64,000 nucleotides of DNA, from assembly GCA_025331565.1 (NCBI GenBank), contig JAFREQ010000043.1, positions 3,357,001 through 3,421,000 of the forward strand, in the 5' to 3' direction. Shown here piece after piece: positions 48,999 to 62,209 of this stretch. Each line of letters begins with the position of its first letter. Position 1 is the stretch's first letter. The stretch is from Holacanthus passer. Its lineage: Eukaryota; Chordata; Actinopteri; Pomacanthidae. The notes under the pieces are model-generated. The model saw nothing but the letters and a program-made list of their open reading frames with translations, was not told the origin of the DNA and searched no databases. The position numbers and the translations under genes are program-made.

Positions 48999-49030
<32 letters not shown>
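48999..49030 (+). promoter_or_regulatory. (GT)15-AG splice acceptor of the RNF216 ATG exon
   Basis: Fifteen GT units end directly in the acceptor AG of the exon that carries the start codon (ATG at 49098). As in SMURF1 exon 7, no pyrimidine tract separates repeat and exon. Confidence 0.7.
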
Positions 49031-49032
<2 letters not shown>

Positions 49033-49097
49033 GGCATTGATTGAGCTGTGACTCTGCGTGCGGGCTGATTCAGGGAGCTGGTAAGTGTAGTTTAAAA

Positions 49098-52000
49098 ATG
49101 GCAGATGGAGGCAGCGATGACGATGTTATTCACCTGGCAAGCTTCAACGTCCACCGCAGTCAAGGTGAGACACACCTTCATGTCCTCACTCACATGTATA
49201 TACAGAACACACACAATATCAGAGGGTCACAAGCCGCAGCTTAATCATCAACAGTGATATATTCTAGTGCCAGTTTGTGCCATCTTGCAATATGCTGTCA
49301 TCTACACAAGCTACTATAGGTTTTGAATGACACACACTTATCTTTTCATACAACATAGACTGATTAAACTGAATCCACCTCTTGCAGCCTCTCAATTCAT
49401 CTCAACCCTGATTCCAAAAAAGTTGCAACACTGTGTAAAAACAGTTACAACACATTATATTTGATGTTTAACCCGATCAACTTAATTGATTTTTGTAAAT
49501 ATATGCTTTATATATATTATATATATATCATATTTTGCACAGTGTCCCAACTTTTTTGGAACTGTGGTTGTAGATAACATTTCGGTCACAGACCTTGATT
49601 TGAGAGATGCCTGTGACTGATGTAGCCCTTTGTTATATACTGGAAATGTTTCACTTGTTTGTGACAGTAATGTTTTGAGCACATTCAGGTTGCTTCATTG
49701 ATGCAAACAGGAATGAAACATTATATTTACATCCAAATCCAAAACTCAGTTGATTCATGTCACAGAGTTTATTCACCAAGTAGTACAAAGGTCAGTATCA
49801 CTTTAGCACTTCTTCTTGCAGACGACCTGTCTCATACAGACATACTAGTCTGACCAATTTATCAGCCAATGTTAGCTCTTTGTAGATATATCTGTATTGT
49901 CTATATGTCAGCCAATAAATGACGAGAATACAAGCAAAATGCCACCAAAAAATTGAAGTGCAGAAAGACAATTTTGTGTTTTGAAAAAGTGTTGCTGTTC
50001 TGTAGTTTAGTACACCAGAGAGTAGTGACAAGTTTATTTTTTAACTGTAAAATGTCCTGCTCAGTACATTTTTTGGTTACAATTGTTAAAAAAACAAATT
50101 TAAAGAAACCATTTCAAAGATGTTCATTTATGTTATACGTTGTGTAAAGATAATTAATATCGCTTGATATATAATTATTGCAGTTTTTAAAAAATCTCAA
50201 ATATCAATATCAGACTGTATCAGTTGGGCTATTAGACATACAGTGCATACATATATTACACCTTAACAGGAAGGAACCAGCTTTTTCTGAGTGTTGGATG
50301 AGCTCTAGTTTCCAGTCACATAGCAATTTTTATTGTGTATTGTATATGTGGCCTGTAGTCTCCTGTACTCCTGCCCTTGACACAGTTTGGATGGGTCAAA
50401 TGCAGAGGACCAAACACGAGCATTGTAAAAAAGAAGCAGCATAACAATTGCATTTAAAAAATCAGTACTGACTCATGCCATGTTCTGTCTTTTCTTTTTT
50501 CTCTTTCACACATTTTGCCTTAAAAACCTAAATGTCCACACATTATACAGTTTCCTAACATTGACATTACACTGTGTCTGTATAGGCTCTCATGCCCGTA
50601 AGAGGGAGCTCATCACCATTTCTGATGACTCGGATGAGGAGCCTGTGACTCTGGTACCTGGCAGCCCTGTTTTAGTCCCTGATGATGCCGATGACGACGA
50701 CATCAGCATCCTGGAGGTGACTGTTCCATCTTTATTGTGCATATCAAAGAGACTTGTTTGAGTCTTTACTGTTACTTTTTACAAATCTGACATCAGTAAC
50801 ATGAGCTGCAGAAGTTACAACACAAATAGCATCTTTGTTTGCCTTCATCCATCACTTTGTCTCTTTTGCCTCCTGTGTTTTCCTGCAGCCACTGACTCCT
50901 GCACGCAGACATGTGATTCGCCCAGCAGCGAAATGGAGCGGGGCCTCGCACAACCTAATTCAAGTTGTAGGTCATAGTAGCGCAACTTCTGGGGTTCCCA
51001 CAGGGGACCCTGGTTCTGCCCCCTCTACCTCCAGAGATGCCAAGGCCAACTGCTCTGCAGTAAGGCCAGCTATACGAACACCAGTGCAGTCTGGCACTTC
51101 TGGACAAACGCAGCCACAGTCTGGCTCTTCATCACACACACTGTCTCAGCCCAAACATAACACAAAGTCACAGCAACAACAGGACGGTACGTCAGCACAT
51201 GTAAAAGTGGAGCTCCATGCAGTTTCTTCTATCCAAACCCCATCTACCTCCACAAACGCCAAGGCTAGCGCCACCACATCCAGAGCACCTTTACAAGTAT
51301 TTCTTCAGCCTCAGCCCAGCACTTCTGGACTCACACAGCCACAAGCTGGCTCTTCAGCACATGTAACGGTGGAGTCCCACCCGAGAACCTCTACCAGTGC
51401 CACACACTATTCTTGTGCAGTTCCAAGTTCTTCTACAAAGACTGAAGAAAAGGCAAGTACAAGTACTCATTCACAAGACAATCCTCAGGCCAGTACTTCA
51501 CGTGCACACTCTGACACACGGACGCAGCCTCAGCCCGGTACATCCACACAGGTCCAGGCTAGTGGGGCCACCACCTTACAGCCCCTAGTTGTTCTTCCCC
51601 AGCAGCCGAGCATCCAAGCCTCTGCTCTAATAACCCAACCGCTGCAGCTCAGGCCCCTTAACCTGCTGCAGACCATGACGCTCAATCGCATGCAGGGCAA
51701 TCTCATTCAGATTGAACCACAGCCCCTGGCCCAGGCCCCGGCCCAGCCTCCAGTCCAGCCCCCTCAGCTCCCTCAGGTGATACCGGTGATCCCCCCAGCA
51801 GTGCTAATAGCTGCAGCACCAGAGAGACTAGGACCTCCAGAGGCAGGTCACCGGATCATCCTGGGGAGCCAGGCACCTGGGGAGGCTGTTCCCAATCCTG
51901 CGCCACAGGCTGGCGCCTCCAGTGTGGCCCCGCCAGTCCACAGCCTCAACATGAGGGTGCCTATTGTGAACTCTAACCCCCTTGCCCCTCCAGCTCCCGC

Positions 52001-55000
52001 AGCTTCAGTCCCCCACAACGGTGGAGAGGCTCATCTCGTTCTGGCTCCAGCTCTTAACCCAGAAAGGGCCAACCCAGTCCCCGGTCTGGTCGCCGTCCCT
52101 CCTGCACCAGAGGACATTCCCAGAATAGAGGACGCAAGGCCTGGTCCCTCTGCACCGCGAGGGAGAACGGACCAGCAGCCCCTCATTAGAACCCTTATCA
52201 CTGGTGTTGTGAGTATCACATCGGATAAGAAAAACTAATCGAGCCCATGAGCTGGTTATTATCAAGTTCTAATATTTTAACTGCGGTGTAAATTCTCACC
52301 TCCTCTGTCCAAACTATACACACAGTCTGTTCAACTCTTTGTGTTTTCTACAGTTGGATCTATTCCCAGATGTCCAAGAAGCCTATGTAGCAGAGCTGAT
52401 CCAAAAGAATAATGTGAAAGACTTGAATGTGTAAGATGCAACAACTTTTTCCTCCACTATTTCAAAGAGTTATGATAAGTAACTTCTCAGGAAATAAAAC
52501 GAATACCTGTTGATTAATTAAGCCTTTTGTCTAATCCGGGCTGCTTCCCCAGTCTCATGTCTTGGGTAGTATGCATTTTTTATTTTGATTAACTTGCACT
52601 CTGGAGCTCAGGAGTTGGGTTGTACCACCCACAGAACCATCAAGTAAAATATGTGTAGGAACCAAAACTTAATATGAAATGTAAACCTTAAGTCGACACA
52701 TGTTTCTTGTCCTATGCAAACAGCTCACACGACACCTCTTGTGGATGAGAGCAGAAAAGAGTTTTAACGACTTTTCCTCGTACATAATGAAGTCGGTGAA
52801 AACAAAACCTTTCTTCTGAAAATGCCGATGTTTAGCTCGGCAGCTCTAAAAGACCACAGGTTCATCCACAACTCGTTCCACAACGCAGTCAGAAAACTGT
52901 GCAGCTACACTCACTACGCCACAACAACATTCTGTTCTGCCAAAACGCTTTTCTGGCAGAACAAGTACTAGCCAGTCGTAACACAGTAGCTACTATCTAC
53001 CGGGGAGTGTCTTTAAGTGTAGACAGCCTGTCCTAAAGGCACATGCTGTACTTCTTACAGTAACAAATAAATAGAATATAATTGTAATTTTCAAGGTAGT
53101 AGCACATATGTGTAAATATCAACTTAAATAATACATGTTTAACTGAAAATTGAATTTTGCTCCTCCAATTTAGTTTTATTTCTGCAGCACTTTTACAGCC
53201 CATTCTCAGTATTTATGTCCCGTATTATCCCGTCTGAATTGGTTTCACTGGTACATAATGTGCCTGATTTAGTTTTGACATTAACTAAAACAGGATTTGC
53301 TGAAGGTTCAGAATTGGGTTTAATGGGTTTAAAGCCATTAAACTGGGTTTAATGTCATTTATCAGACTTGATCTGTCTGATAATACACAACTCTTATAGG
53401 ATGTGGTTTCCACAACACCAATGAGGTTCCTAGGTTTGCTGCTGTATCGTTTGTGCTTTGCAGTGTGGTTGTGGAGTTGGCTTTTGTTTATCTTTTTAAT
53501 GGCTTAAAGGTCTCTTCCTTTTTTCTTTTCAAGGATTTGTTGAACTATCAAAAGTGCCTCACTTCAGAGTTGTTTTTTCTTAGAAAGAATTGCCCTGTGT
53601 TTTAGGGTTAAATAAATCTTCTCTCTAACAGGGAATAATAATGAAAGGAGTAAAATTAATTAGGTGAACATTCCATTGCCACACATGCAAGTCCAAAATC
53701 TGTACTTGTGAATTTGTTCTGTGTGGGTCGACAGGTATTGAAAGACCATACCTGTGTGTACTGTCTGTGCAAGCTTGTTTACGTGCAGCTCACCTGTGCT
53801 CTGTTTCCAGTATGTGTAACCTGCTGTTGGAGAACCCAGAGTATCCAAGGAGGGAGACTGCAGCAGCCACAGCAGCACCCACCAGCATCTTACTGGAGTC
53901 TGGAGACAACCAGACAGAGGTGTGTGTGTGTGTGTGTTGAATCATGAAGCTTGAGTTTACTTAAGCTAGGATGTGGTGATGTGGGTCAATGTAAGCCAGT
54001 GTTTAACACCCTCACCAGCACAATCGGCATTATACAGTGTGTGTAACAAAATGAAGCTGGGAAAATTATGAAGGACGAATAGATGAGTCCTCATTACATA
54101 ATTGCACCAATCAACCTCAGCAGATGCATTTTTAATTGAACTTGTCACCAGATCATAACTGTAATGTTGTATATCTGTATTGTTACCTTCCCTATTATCA
54201 AAAAAGCCTCACGTGTCAACGCACTAAAGACAGTGTCATTTTTTCATTTGTCTATCTCTGTGTCTATGCGTCTGTCCTGTGTCTTTTCAGGTGACAGAGG
54301 ACCTGTTTGACTATGCCAAACTGGGCACGGTGGGACCCGAGGCTGTGATGCAGGCTGCCGACTTACTCATGTCGGATTTCAGGATGCTCAGTTGTCAGGA
54401 CATCAAATGGGCCCTCAATGCTCTGAAGGGTCACTATGCAATCACACGCAAGGTACCCGTGGTCTCGCAGTGCACTGTGCCTCTTAGGAATGCTTCTTTT
54501 TTTACCCTCTTTTACACATGTCTCTTTAACCCCTGCTCACTCAGGCCTTATGTGAAGCTCTGAAGAAGTGGCAAGATTCAGGCGACCTCTCAGGAAAGAG
54601 ACGACGGAGCAGAGCCTCCTCTGAGCGCTGCTACATTGATTTCCATTTTGAGCACGGTGAACAATCACTTTTCTCTGTTGTTATGATCTAGGCACCCACC
54701 TGCACATGCGTTCTTTAAGTGCTTTTGGTGCATGTGCTGTTTTTTGTTCCTATACTCACATGCTTTAAAACAAGCCAGTATATGCTGATAACACCTCGCT
54801 GCTGTTTTTTCATCCACAAAAGCTTCAGTAACTGAGTTTGACTGCAGATCATCATGGGAGGACCTTTTTGAGCCCTTTGTAGTCTCTGGTCAGAAAAGAG
54901 AGAAAAGCTGTTTTAGTGTAAAACTGCTGCTCCAGGCTGTCTCGCTCACTAGGCTCCCTCTGTCCACCAGGCTCAGTTAAGTTTGACAAGAGGATGTTTT

Positions 55001-58000
55001 TCTTGGAGAATGACCGTCGTTACTGCAGGACGTACAATAACCTGGAAGCTTCTCTGCAGAAGGAGCTTACGTTCTATCAGCAGAAGGCCAAGGAATGGGC
55101 TGAGGTACACACACACACACACATATTATGCATGATGATTATGCACAGTATATGCATGTGTACATGTCTATATACAATTGTTAGATAGGGGCAATTGTTC
55201 CTATTGGTGTGAAAGAGAATTCTTCTGCAGGCACTTCATTGTAGGCTACATAATGTCCAATACATGGACGTATATGTAATTATATCTTGCAATTATAGTG
55301 CAAACAGCAATTACAGAGTGAAATCACTTGTGATGATTGATCGTAGTTAAAAACTAAACTAAAATTAAGCTACTAATTAATCAAGTGTCTGTTCATTTTT
55401 AAACAAAGCGATACACGTGGGTTGGAGCGTTTCATCCACAGCACGGAGTAAAAGCCCCCAATGAACGCTCAGCTCCATCTATTGGGAAGTCGTTTCCCAT
55501 CAAGCATTTCACTTCTGCAGCTTGTGATGAGAAACTGCCTAGCTGTCACATCTGCGTGCATCTTTGTGCTACGAGATTTTCATATTTCATGCAGTCGAGC
55601 TTCCAGAACAGGTCAAACAAAACTATCATGTAATGCACTCATTAAGACAGCAAACCGAAATTGCGCAGGTCTGCGTCGATCTTGCTCATCTCAAACAAAC
55701 CTGTAGTAACAGAGCCACATTGATGCTGTGTAAAAAGGGTGAATGACGTTTTGATGTCATGTTATGTGTGTGAGCCACCACTGGGAGATTCAAAAAGCAG
55801 CTAGCGGCAATTAGCAGCTACAGTAACACAAGAAGAGCATATATATTCTCATTCTTCATAAGTGCAGTCCCTTCACCCTGTGGCAATGTGATATCTGGTT
55901 AGCACCCGTTTACCAAACTCCTTTCCCTCTCTCTCCAGCATGAGGACTTCCTCTTGGCTCTGCAGGTCAATGAAGATGAATACAAGAAGGTAAGAACCGT
56001 ACATGCCTTAACCACACCCATGTAACCTTCATGGTGGCTTATACGGAATGTGGCCATCATGGTGACTAAACCTTATTGCTTATTTTGCAAAATGGAATGG
56101 TTGGAGTATATAACAATATTGTGATATAAATTACTCTATACAGCAGGTATTACATGATAGATTTATTGATAGATCTGCTCATAACATGACTTTGTTCTTC
56201 ACATTGTTAATAAGAAAGACCACACATTCATAGGCTTGTTTAGGACAGTGTCAGTCACATGGTCGCTGATCAATGTATATTTAAGATAGCTACATTATTA
56301 TTCTGGTTACACTGAGATCCTCCAGAATTTCCCTCACAGTCAGTGCTGTTGAATGTAATTGGTTTTCTTAAAGTTCTAAGAAAAGCAATTTACTTGTAGG
56401 AAATGTTGCAGACTGGTCGCTTTGTAGGTCAATTTTACTTCGTTATATCTTTTAGTACCACAAGGCACTTGAGTCACAAATTCTGAAAAGGCAATACCTG
56501 AAAAAAATTTGAAGTTTAAAAAATACGTCTGCTTATGATTGTTTGTGCAGGACGGCCAGCTGATTGAGTGTGGCTGCTGCTATGGGGAGTTTGCGTTCGA
56601 GAAGATGACGCAGTGTTCAGACGGCCACCTGTTCTGTAAAGAGTGCCTGGTCAAATACGCTCAGGAGGCAGTATTTGGCTCTGGAAAGGTACGGACACAC
56701 GGAGTTTTTCTCACATTTGAATAGGACATAACTGCTAATGTTGCCAGGCAACTATAAATGACCGTTTGTGTAGAGACCAATGTCTACCTGCGCTGGAGAA
56801 TTCTTATGCAAAAAAAGAGATTGTGGCACTCAAATAAAAGTGATTATTGTATTTATAAATTCAAATATTGGTTGGAAAGCAGCGTGAAGTTGCACTGCCC
56901 ACTTGTGTTTTTGTTCTGTGTTAAAGCTTATTTTCTGCTAATTGTAGGCAGAAAACTTACATATTTTGGAAAAAGTATTTAATGTAGCAACGTTTTTTGT
57001 TTCCAGAATAGTTTTCTCACCTTAAAACTTGCAGATCACATTATGTCTGCTTTTGTTAGCATTGCATGGTAACACAGTAGAAAGTGATGTCTGTTGATAT
57101 GTTTTCAACTCTCTCATGTAAATACTCGAGTTGTCAGTTTATCAGATATAATCTAAGGCAGTCCAGTAAACCAGTTCTCTAATAAATGCTCTCTCTGGTT
57201 CTGTTTTTTTTGTCTCACCAAATATTCTGGTATCTCAGTGTTCGTATCTGTGAGTGTTGGAAGAAGCTACTTGTGAAACATACTTGTGACATTTGTAACT
57301 ACTTATATGTGTGTTCATGTTCCAGTCTGAGCTGAGCTGCATGGAAGGGGGCTGCCCATGCTCCTACCCAGTATGTGAGCTGGAGAAGGTCCTACCAGAG
57401 AACATACTGTGTAAATATTACGAGAGGCAGGCGGAGGAGGCGGTGGCTGCCACCTGTGCTGATGAACTTGTGCGGTAAGTGTGTGTGTGTTCACACCCTA
57501 AAATAGTCTCATATCTGAACTGTCTACGTTGGTTTAGCTTGATTAATCTTTGTCACATATGCCTTGAAAATGGATGATATTGATAATCAGTTAATAGTTG
57601 AAGTCATTTTGAAGCACAAATACTTGTTCAGCTTTTCTTTGCTTCTTTGTTAGGAAACTAATTTGGAGACTTGGGCTCTGGGAATGTGCAATGGGAATTT
57701 TTTCAATATTTTCCAACATTATATAGATGAAGCCATGAATTCACAAGTGGAGGAAATAATCAACAGAGGAATCCATAATGGAAATACTTGGTAGTTGCAC
57801 CTGTAATCCTCTATAATGGCAGCAAACACACACTGTACTTGGAATTGCTACTGTCATCTCTGGCTTTTAATGCATTATAAGAGATGTGAAATAATGCCTC
57901 TCTGGTTCCTCACAGTGGAAGTTTTTGTCTGGGTTATCTGTGTCTGTATCATACATTTCTTCTCCTCTCCATCCTCTCTGGCCTTTTCAGGTGTCCGTTT

Positions 58001-58798
58001 TGCAACTTCCCAGCCTTGTTGGACAAAGACATGTCTCTGTTTAGCTGTCCCAACCCTCGGTGCCGCAAGGTTAGTCCTACTCTGTATTTATTGAGTTCAT
58101 TAAACACTCTTTTGAGGGAGCCAGGCTGTTGTATTGCCACAGTTCTGTTCACAGTGAACATGTTCACAAATGTAGGTTAACACTTTGGCTCTTGCCCACT
58201 AAATCCTATATGTCAGGGGTAAAGCTGGATTTGACTTCAAGAAGATACATAATGAATAATTCAGTCTGTGCTGACAATAAAACCTGAACGCTCTGCATGC
58301 ACTACTTCAGCATAAATCGTCTCAGTGCAGCCTGGACATCAAACTCAGGGATGGGAAAGATTAAGTGGTTTTTGGACCAAACAATTCTGGGGACTCCCTG
58401 AACTTCCCACTGAGGTGACATAAGCCGGCCATGGTTGGTATAGTAACATCAAAATTGCTTTGTGTTCCCCCGTACGCTCTGTCACTTGTCCGTGTTTTGC
58501 CCATTTTCTAAGGCTACCATTGGTGGTACATCTGGACTCTCAAAATTTCATTGTAAGAATTACAATCAGCCCCAGGTCTTGCAGAGCATGAAGAAGTTCC
58601 TGCTGCCTGAAAGCGCTTATTGATAAATAGTTTTATGGACCCGATGAAATGGTTCCATCTGGCGAGGTCACCACCTCTGTCTCCCTCTCTGTTTATCTCT
58701 GGGCCTCCTCCCTCTGTCTGAGGAATGCAGGGGGAGGCATCGCTTTGTGTCTGCCAAGGCTGTCACATGGATTCCAGTCTGAAATCTGCATTATTTGG

Positions 58799-58829
<31 letters not shown>

Positions 58830-58976
58830 TACCTACAATCACATTCTCGCTCTCACCACATAAACAAAAACCCTCTCTTTTTTCTCTTGATGCGTCTTTG
58901 TTTCTCTTTATTTCTGTGCTTGTGTCTCACACTCACTCCTTCCACACCACCACAATCTCTCTGTGACTCAACACAA

Positions 58977-59010
<34 letters not shown>

Positions 59011-61101
59011 CTACTATCACTGCATTCCCGGAATAGGGGAGAGAGATGGGTTTGTGTCAACACGCCCGATTTAATGAATGCGTGTATTCACCTTATGACA
59101 TCAAGTCTTCCAGCAACTGTGACCTAATAATATGAGGATGTTAGGAGGAAAATGCCAAACATTTTGTGGTTTTAGCTTCTCAAATGTGAGAATTTGCTTC
59201 CTTTCTTTGTTTCATATATTTAAGCTCGTCTTTCTCGTTTTAACTCATCAGGTTGGGCAAAACAAGCAGTTTGGAAAGACCACATTTGGCTCTGGGAGAT
59301 TGTGATTTACACTGCTCTCTATTTAGTATTTTGTACATCAAAACAACTGATCTGCCAATTGAAAAAATAGTCAACAGATGGCTCAATAATGAAAATAATT
59401 CTCAGTTGAATTGCAACCTTATTTTACACTATGCTGCACCAGTTTCAGTAATGGGACTTTGATACGCTGACTTTGCTGCCTTTTAAATGGCACTCCCACC
59501 TGGGCAGACGACACATTGAGACACTAAGAAATACAGTTATCATTAAGTTTAAAGATCCTCAGCAGGAGCTGGACAGTGTATTACTGCATAGTTGTTGTAT
59601 TATAGGGCACTTTGAGTGCAGGAACTTTACCAGGTGACCAAGAACCTTTTTGAGGAACTAACCCTGCGTTTTGACTGGAGGAACCAGGGACTAAAATCAT
59701 TTTCTGTATGATATTTATCTCTATATATTTCTAATTCTTGTGTAGCACACAGACACCTTCGGTCCTTGGTCACACTATAAAGTGTAATTTTGCAAAATAG
59801 TTCCTCTGGCACTATTTTTGAAACAAATTTCTTTGCAGTGGCTTCTCTATTAATATAAGTTCATTTTTAAGTTGTACAGTCTCATTTCAGTCATTTACTG
59901 AAAAGCATCAGTGTCCTAAATGTAATCATACAAACCTCTCCTCTTATAGAAATGCAAAAAGCTAAGTGCTGATTTTTTTCTCCTGCAATTCTGCCTAATG
60001 CCCTGTAGGTGGAGCCAGAGGTTCACAGTGACTACCTTGCAGTGTAACACAGCTGCACTCCATTACATACCCATACACACACCCAGAGACACAAAAAAGT
60101 TCAGAAATGCTCCAGATATCTGTTGGTCTGATCCTTTCATGAATATTATTCTGCAGATTTATGTCGACTATTAGAAAACAAGATTGTTCTCACTGAACAC
60201 TTTTGAGTTCTTAAGGGAACAGCACTCATGATCTTTATTTAAGCAAGTGCTACAAAAAGTTAATATGACTTGCTTCCTCTTTAAAGTGCAGAGGAATCAG
60301 GATGTGAGTGTGTGTGGCTGCTGTGGTGTGTCTGTGTTTCCCCTCTCTGTGGTGGAAACCCCCTCATAAGCCCAGCTATTGTCACAAGAATATGATTACG
60401 ACATGGGCTGTGTGTTTTTTTTTTTGATAATTTCTCTCCTGGCCTCTGGTAGCTGTCAGCATCAGCACAGTTGAAGACGGTCATCGTGTGGCCGGCCCCT
60501 TGGTCCGTTCGTCCTACGAGCAGGGAGGGGCCTCATTATGTAACTGACACACTTCCGTAAGCCCGCCCGCCTTCTCCCACACCGCCGCCTCATTGGATGG
60601 CTGCGCTTTCCACTCCCTTCAGACTGGTTTCTCACTGGTTGGACACACTTGTTCCACCATTTCAAATGTGGTTCAGATCAAGTTTGACCCAGATTCTCCT
60701 CCCTCTCTTTTCCTTTTCTCCTGCTCCCCCTCCCCTGGCTCTGTCTGACCTCCAACACACACGCACACATGCACACATGCACAGCGGATGCTAATGTATT
60801 CCACATGTGGTTATGAGGACATTTGGAAAGGCCTCTTCCTGGTCTGTGTGTGATTACTTCATGGAAGCAGAGCAAAGTAAAATGTAGGCCACTGGAAGAT
60901 GTTTGTGCATCTGTGAGTGTAGAGTTGCACCAGTTGGCATCTCATACATTAACTCATGTGCTGCACATCTCATCCGTTCTCCCATAGAAGCATCTGCCAC
61001 AGAACATTAAGCTTGGTAGTGTCATGTTAGGCATTTATCTCTTCTCTTCCCCCCTGGCCTTTGCTCTGCACTCAGATTTGATTGCAGTAAAAGCCACCTC
61101 C

Positions 61102-61140
<39 letters not shown>

Positions 61141-62165
61141 CTTGATGCAGCCCCCCAATCAGAAGCTCTGCATGCTGCTTGCACTGCCTTATAAGGGCTG
61201 CTGCACCATGAGAGAAAAGCTAGAAAAACAGAAAGATCCAGAGGAGAAGAGACAAGGTATGAATGAAGATGGACAAAGGCTGGGTGGAGGTGAGGAAGGA
61301 GAGTGAGTGACCCGAGGGAAAGGAGTGCAGTGAATAGACATGGAGGACAAGTGGGAACAGGATGAGGAAAAGGGTGAATGAGTGGATGTAGAGGCTGAGG
61401 TTGAAACAGCTGAACATGTACTCTTTGTCAAGTTGCTCACGTTGCTGCCATGTGTATGTTATAAAGTTGTTTGTGTGTGTCCAACCTTTGCCACTTTTCT
61501 TTCAACCACACACACTTAAATTAGTCACCGGGGGGGCGGGGAAGACACGCCCATGCAAGGGTTGGCCCGACGTCACCGGCTGTATTTTTAGCCTCACTAT
61601 AAGAACTCAGGTGTGTTCCTGCTTTTCAACTGCTTGTCAAACAGGTCCCAGACACACACACACTGTCAGCCTCTCTCTCATGCTGCCCTGCTTCCTGGTC
61701 TGTAGATTACCACTAGGGGGTGATCTTTCACCACTCTGCCTTCTTCCCACACACACACACTCTCTGCCTCACTGTCTTTGTGTGATCTGGCTTTTTCTTG
61801 ACACATGAGTCCAGTTGTGCACCCCTCCTCGCCTCCTCTATACACCCTCATTGAACTAAATCTATAGACCAGAGAGCGTTTCTCATCAGACTTTATGCTT
61901 ATAACACACACTCTCACATGCTTCTCGACAATTTTTTATGCTTCTCTCTGCGTGGACACTCCCTTATGAATCATAAACACCACAAAAATTAGACTACACT
62001 TGGTCTACTTTCATCTGTTACGTGTTTGAACAGGGTTCTTCTTTCACTCGAAGCCACTAAACAGTCTCCACGATTCGGCTTTGGAGAGACTGTCGTGTTT
62101 CCATCCAAACTGCTCCGAATGCCAACAAAAACTCCAGCCCAGTTCTCCACCCTTTGGCTGACCTT

Positions 62166-62209
<44 letters not shown>

